Origin: Myxococcales bacterium
GTDB taxonomy: Bacteria; Myxococcota_A; UBA9042; JABWCM01
Direction: 5' to 3'
DNA length: 39,138 bases
Assembly (NCBI GenBank): GCA_013360285.1
Contig: JABWCM010000020.1
Coordinates: 1-39,138, forward strand
Part shown: positions 35,899 to 39,138 of the stretch, piece by piece
Numbering within the stretch: position 1 is the stretch's first letter
How the letters are laid out: each line of letters opens with the position of its first letter
Program-made: the position numbers and the translations under genes
The notes under the pieces: model-generated
What the model was told of the DNA's origin: nothing
Seen by the model: only the letters and a program-made list of their open reading frames with translations
Database searches by the model: none

Positions 35899-38283
35899 AT
35901 GAATGGCGGCTTATCGAAGGTTTGTGTCGTCGGCTTCGCATTTTTCGTGTGTTATCTTTCCACGACCGCGCTCCGTTCTCACGCTTATGCTGCATGTTCC
36001 GTGCCGCCCGGAGATATTGACGGCAGTGGTATTACCAACGTTGTCGACGTTCAGTGTGCCATCGTGTCGGCGCTTGCGGCACTCAACCCACCTTTTGTTG
36101 CTCCGTTGTGTACAAATGGAATGAACACTGCTCCAGACGTCGATTGTAACGGCAATCCCGATGTCGTGGATGTCACGTTGGTCATTTATTACGCGTTGGG
36201 TACACCTCTGTCGTCGGCTATTGATGCCAACGGCGACAAATGTGTCGATGCGTGTCAACTGGTTGGTTGTGGTCAGACCGTGGCCTGTTTGAACACCTGT
36301 CAGGGCGACGCGGGTTGCGAGTCGATTTGTTTGGCGTTGACGATGCCCAAAAGTGCCGCTGCGGCCACGAAACTTGCGGATTGCGGTGTTGCGCAGGGGT
36401 GTGTGGAGGCCACAAGTGGGCAACAGTACGTCCAATGTCTCACCGAATTGTGTTCGGCGGAGTTGTCTTTATGTCAGGTGAACGGCAACAACACTTCGTT
36501 GGGTCCCTGTTGTGCTGCCAACCCCACACCGGGGTGCGCCAATGCAGAGTGCATGACCTGTGTTTGTGCCATTGATAGTCTGTGTTGCACCACCCTGTGG
36601 GATTCCGAATGCGTTGCCAAACCAAAATCGCCGGCCGAGTGTGATCTAGTATGTGAGTGCCCTTACTCGTGTTTTGACGGTGTTCAGTGTGCGTCACAAT
36701 GTGACGGGGATTTGGCCTGCATGGATGCCTGCTTTCAGAAGGTGGTGTCGGCTGGGCAATCCGCGGTACAAACATTGACGTTGTGTTTGAATACCCATGA
36801 CTGTTTTGCGACAGCCACGGTCGCCGATTTTGTTCAATGTGGGGAACAACATTGTTTACAGGAGTTGGCCGGCTGTTTTGAAGCGGGTATGTCTGCTGCC
36901 GCCACGTGTTGTGCACAACATGCCGAACCGGGTTGTGTCAAAGGAAGTTGTGCGAATTGTGTGTGCCAACAGGATCCCCTATGTTGTTCTGTCGCCTGGG
37001 ATAACACCTGTGTCACGGCCGCAGGAGGGCTGTGTAATGCGTTGTGCCTGTGTGAACCGTTGACGTGTAGCGAAGCAGTGCAATGTGCATCGTTGTGTAC
37101 GCCAGGTAGCGGGTGTATTGAAAATTGTTTCTCAACGGCCACAGCCGATGCCTTGTCGGCATTAGAAGTGTTGATCGAATGTGGGGATGTGAATGGGTGC
37201 AACGTGGAGTTGGGATCGAAGGTTTATCTAAACTGTCTTGGTCAATATTGCAAAGAAGAGGTCAACCTTTGCCAAAACAAGGTGCCGCTGGTCGCCGGGT
37301 CGTGTTGTGAGGCGCACGAGGAGCCGTTTTGTGAAACAGCCGGATGCAACGATTGTGTATGTAACTTAGACCCCCTCTGTTGTTCGATAACGTGGGATAC
37401 CAACTGTGTTCTCATTGCGGGTTCTACTTGTAACGGAGGGTGTGGTTGTAAAGCCCAAACCTGTCTCGACACGTTTTTGTGTCTAAAAACATGTGGTTCA
37501 GATTCGGAGTGTCAGGCGGGGTGTGCGGAAAAAACAACGCCGCTTTCGGCCGGAGTTGCTGCGGATTTGGCGGAGTGTGCGTCTGGGTGTGGACAGGGTA
37601 GCGCCGAAGATGTCCTCAATTGTGCCATGGCGGCGTGTCCCAACGGGTATGCGGCGTGCGCCGGTCCGTCGGCTCCGGCCCTGAGTGGGTGTTGTGTTGA
37701 GGGGCAGGCACCTCAATGTGAAGACGTGTTGTGTGCCGCATGTGTATGCAGTGCCGACCCGCTATGTTGTACGGTATTGTGGGATGACCAATGCGCCGGC
37801 TTGGCACTTGGGGGGTGTCAAACCGACTGCGATTGTGCGTTTTTTGACTGTTTCGAAGCCGGAGTCTGTGCCGGCAAATGTGGCGGGGATTTAGCCTGTG
37901 TTGTCGCGTGTCAGGAGAAGGTGTTGCCGGAGTCGCAACAACAAGTGACAGACTTGTTTGATTGTCTCGCGGAGCATGACTGTTTTCAGGGGACGCCTCT
38001 GTTTTATGCTCAGTGCGCCCAAACACAGTGTGGCGAGGAGGTAGACCTGTGTCAGGCCGCCGGCGTGCCGCAGGGATCGTTGTGTATGGAAATGGTGGAT
38101 TGTCTTTTTGGTTGTACCACGCCGGAGTGTGAAACCCTTTGCAAAACAGGTGCTTTGCAGCAAACGATTACCGATGCCGAATCGCTTCGACAGTGCCTAA
38201 ACCAAACCTGCGACGGTCAACCGGGTGCGTTTGGATGTGCGTTGGCTGCCTGCCCAGACGCGTTGTGGCAGTGCCTTCAGTAA
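35899..38283 (+). CDS. Secreted dockerin-like protein built of tandem cysteine repeats
   Basis: A 794-residue exported protein. A signal peptide (hydrophobic, ending near SHAYA) precedes the dockerin-like module (GDIDGSGITNVVDVQCAI, DVDCNGNPDVVDVTLVI, DANGDKCVDACQ). The rest is 4.5 tandem repeats of about 131 residues starting at Cys124, 258, 390, 522 and 651. Each has a first half with paired cysteines and a helical A/L stretch (such as CDGDLACMDAC) and a second half with CC...C....C..CVC..DxLCC...WD..C. The fifth copy lacks the second half, and the protein ends without any sorting signal that I recognise. All cysteines could be disulfide-bonded. ATG 35899 has GAGG 5 nt upstream. No enzyme motif is seen; a structural or binding role is likely. 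Divergent from the giant lipoprotein. Confidence 0.85.
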   Translation: MNGGLSKVCVVGFAFFVCYLSTTALRSHAYAACSVPPGDIDGSGITNVVDVQCAIVSALAALNPPFVAPLCTNGMNTAPDVDCNGNPDVVDVTLVIYYALGTPLSSAIDANGDKCVDACQLVGCGQTVACLNTCQGDAGCESICLALTMPKSAAAATKLADCGVAQGCVEATSGQQYVQCLTELCSAELSLCQVNGNNTSLGPCCAANPTPGCANAECMTCVCAIDSLCCTTLWDSECVAKPKSPAECDLVCECPYSCFDGVQCASQCDGDLACMDACFQKVVSAGQSAVQTLTLCLNTHDCFATATVADFVQCGEQHCLQELAGCFEAGMSAAATCCAQHAEPGCVKGSCANCVCQQDPLCCSVAWDNTCVTAAGGLCNALCLCEPLTCSEAVQCASLCTPGSGCIENCFSTATADALSALEVLIECGDVNGCNVELGSKVYLNCLGQYCKEEVNLCQNKVPLVAGSCCEAHEEPFCETAGCNDCVCNLDPLCCSITWDTNCVLIAGSTCNGGCGCKAQTCLDTFLCLKTCGSDSECQAGCAEKTTPLSAGVAADLAECASGCGQGSAEDVLNCAMAACPNGYAACAGPSAPALSGCCVEGQAPQCEDVLCAACVCSADPLCCTVLWDDQCAGLALGGCQTDCDCAFFDCFEAGVCAGKCGGDLACVVACQEKVLPESQQQVTDLFDCLAEHDCFQGTPLFYAQCAQTQCGEEVDLCQAAGVPQGSLCMEMVDCLFGCTTPECETLCKTGALQQTITDAESLRQCLNQTCDGQPGAFGCALAACPDALWQCLQ
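36268..38283 (+). repeat. 4.5 tandem ~131-residue cysteine repeats
   Basis: Units start at nt 36268, 36670, 37066, 37462 and 37849 (spacing 134, 132, 132 and 129 codons). Cysteine positions and the tryptophan-aspartate of the WD motif are kept in the four complete copies (LWDSEC, AWDNTC, TWDTNC, LWDDQC). The other residues differ widely, so the units are old duplications held by their disulfide framework. Confidence 0.9.
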
Positions 38284-38429
38284 AAAACCAGCCCACGGCT
38301 TTTGTGGGGGGGCAATGAGGGTTTTCCTGTCAAGAAGTTGTGAAAAGGATCGTGACAAGTTTACGTGCAGGTAGTACGGTCCACGGCGCAAAATCCAGAT
38401 GGTGGATGGTTTCATGATAAGGAGTACAT

Positions 38430-39138
38430 ATGAGTAAGTTGAGTCCTGTGCATGGTGGGTTGGATTTTCCGGTAAATCGGGTGGTTGCGGCCGGTGAACG
38501 TGTGTCGTTTCTTGAGGAAATCTCCAATTTACCAAAGAAACTCGCTGTTTCGGCGGCGGATCGAAGCACCTTCGAGAGGATTGCCGATGGCGCGTTGAGC
38601 CCGCTTGTGGGGCCGATGAACGAAGACGTGTATAAACGGGTGTTGGAGTTTAGCAATATTGAATCCAAAGGTGAACAATATGCCTGGACCATTCCCTTTG
38701 CGTTTCCGATGACCGATACCGAATACGCGACGATCGAGGTTGGCGATGTGGTCAGTGTGGCCCATGAAGGTACGCTGCTCGGGTCGTTGGTCGTCGAATC
38801 CAAATGGTCTTGGGACAAAGTAGGGTACAATACGTCGGTGTACGGTACAGACCGAATCGATCATCCGGGAGCCCGCATCGCGTTGTCCGATTCCCGGAAC
38901 TACCTGTGCGGTGGGACCATTCGTGCACTGCCTATCGCAAAAGACCCCAACATCGGGGCCTACGTGCTTTCACCGGTTGAAACACGAACGTTGTTCGCCG
39001 AAAAAAAATACGACCGCGTTGTAGCGTTTCAGACCCGTAACCCGCTGCACCGCGCCCATGAGGAGCTGACAAAGCGCGCGACGGCGAAGGTGGACGGTGT
39101 GCTGCTGCTCCACCCGGTCGTCGGCATGACCAAGCCGG
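38430..39138 (+). CDS. sat: Sulfate adenylyltransferase (ATP sulfurylase), 5' part
   Basis: Sat couples sulfate and ATP to adenosine-5'-phosphosulfate, the entry step of sulfate activation, in the cytoplasm. The first 236 residues lie in the window and the frame is still open at the right edge; the full enzyme is usually about 380-570 residues. The start MSKLSPVHGGLDF fits the family, and the ATP-binding QTRNPLHRAHE is present (Q201-E211) with the HxxH histidines H207 and H210, followed by LLLHPVVGMTKP. ATG 38430 has AAGGAG 5 nt upstream. Whether an APS kinase domain is fused at the C-terminus, and whether the role is assimilatory, cannot be seen. It lies 146 bp after the last island gene and marks a return to housekeeping genes. 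Confidence 0.93.
   Translation, partial: MSKLSPVHGGLDFPVNRVVAAGERVSFLEEISNLPKKLAVSAADRSTFERIADGALSPLVGPMNEDVYKRVLEFSNIESKGEQYAWTIPFAFPMTDTEYATIEVGDVVSVAHEGTLLGSLVVESKWSWDKVGYNTSVYGTDRIDHPGARIALSDSRNYLCGGTIRALPIAKDPNIGAYVLSPVETRTLFAEKKYDRVVAFQTRNPLHRAHEELTKRATAKVDGVLLLHPVVGMTKP

Noticed and set aside
20325-38283. A cellulosome
   Set aside because: Dockerin-like modules are present but there is no cohesin, no S-layer homology domain and no glycoside hydrolase in the window; the modular bodies are binding or structural, not plant-wall degrading.
38284-38330. Terminator after the 794-residue cysteine-repeat gene
   Set aside because: CCCAC (38292-38296) and GTGGG (38304-38308) can pair, but G-rich sequence follows in place of a T-run; the T4 at about 38322 is too far away.

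Overview
The window looks like a chromosomal segment of a Gram-negative, diderm bacterium, most likely a myxobacterium-like or bradymonad-like relative of the old Deltaproteobacteria. That placement is inference: the gene order queA-tgt-yajC-secD-secF is typical of proteobacteria and relatives, the lipoproteins have diderm-type lipoboxes, and the large secreted proteins combine dockerin-like calcium loops with dense cysteine repeats, a style I know from Myxococcota and Planctomycetota. Base composition is moderate and the standard code is used. No rRNA, tRNA, CRISPR array, insertion sequence or phage gene was recognised.

Positions 1-20300 are mostly housekeeping. A SprT-like metallopeptidase with a DUF2786 region lies on the minus strand. 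A plus-strand pair follows (GT39-like membrane glycosyltransferase and a lipoprotein, overlapping by ATGA). Next come queA and tgt (queuosine modification of tRNA, also overlapping by ATGA) and yajC-secD-secF (the accessory part of the Sec translocon). A c-type cytochrome lipoprotein and a pyroglutamyl-peptidase-like protein follow. On the minus strand, glnE, ilvE and a YkgJ-type cysteine-cluster protein form a compact run (nitrogen and branched-chain amino acid metabolism). Divergent from glnE are glmU and glmS, which make UDP-N-acetylglucosamine.

Positions 20325-38283 are an accessory secretome island. It holds a vanadium-haloperoxidase/PAP2-like protein; a 599-residue protein with GxGxD beta-roll-like motifs; a four-helix-bundle gene broken by one in-frame stop and carrying a 9-bp minisatellite; a 1150-residue protein with three C-type lectin-like domains; a lipoprotein of about 2390 residues with three ~218-residue beta repeats, a LamG-like domain and a cysteine-rich tail; and a 794-residue protein made of 4.5 tandem ~131-residue cysteine repeats. 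Four of these proteins start, right after the signal peptide, with the same dockerin-like module, and two share a distinctive CC...CVC..D..CC...WD..C module. I read the island as a family of co-evolving extracellular or cell-surface proteins, probably calcium- and disulfide-stabilised, involved in adhesion, matrix or prey/particle binding. The functional part of that is inference.

The window ends inside sat (ATP sulfurylase), which runs off the right edge.
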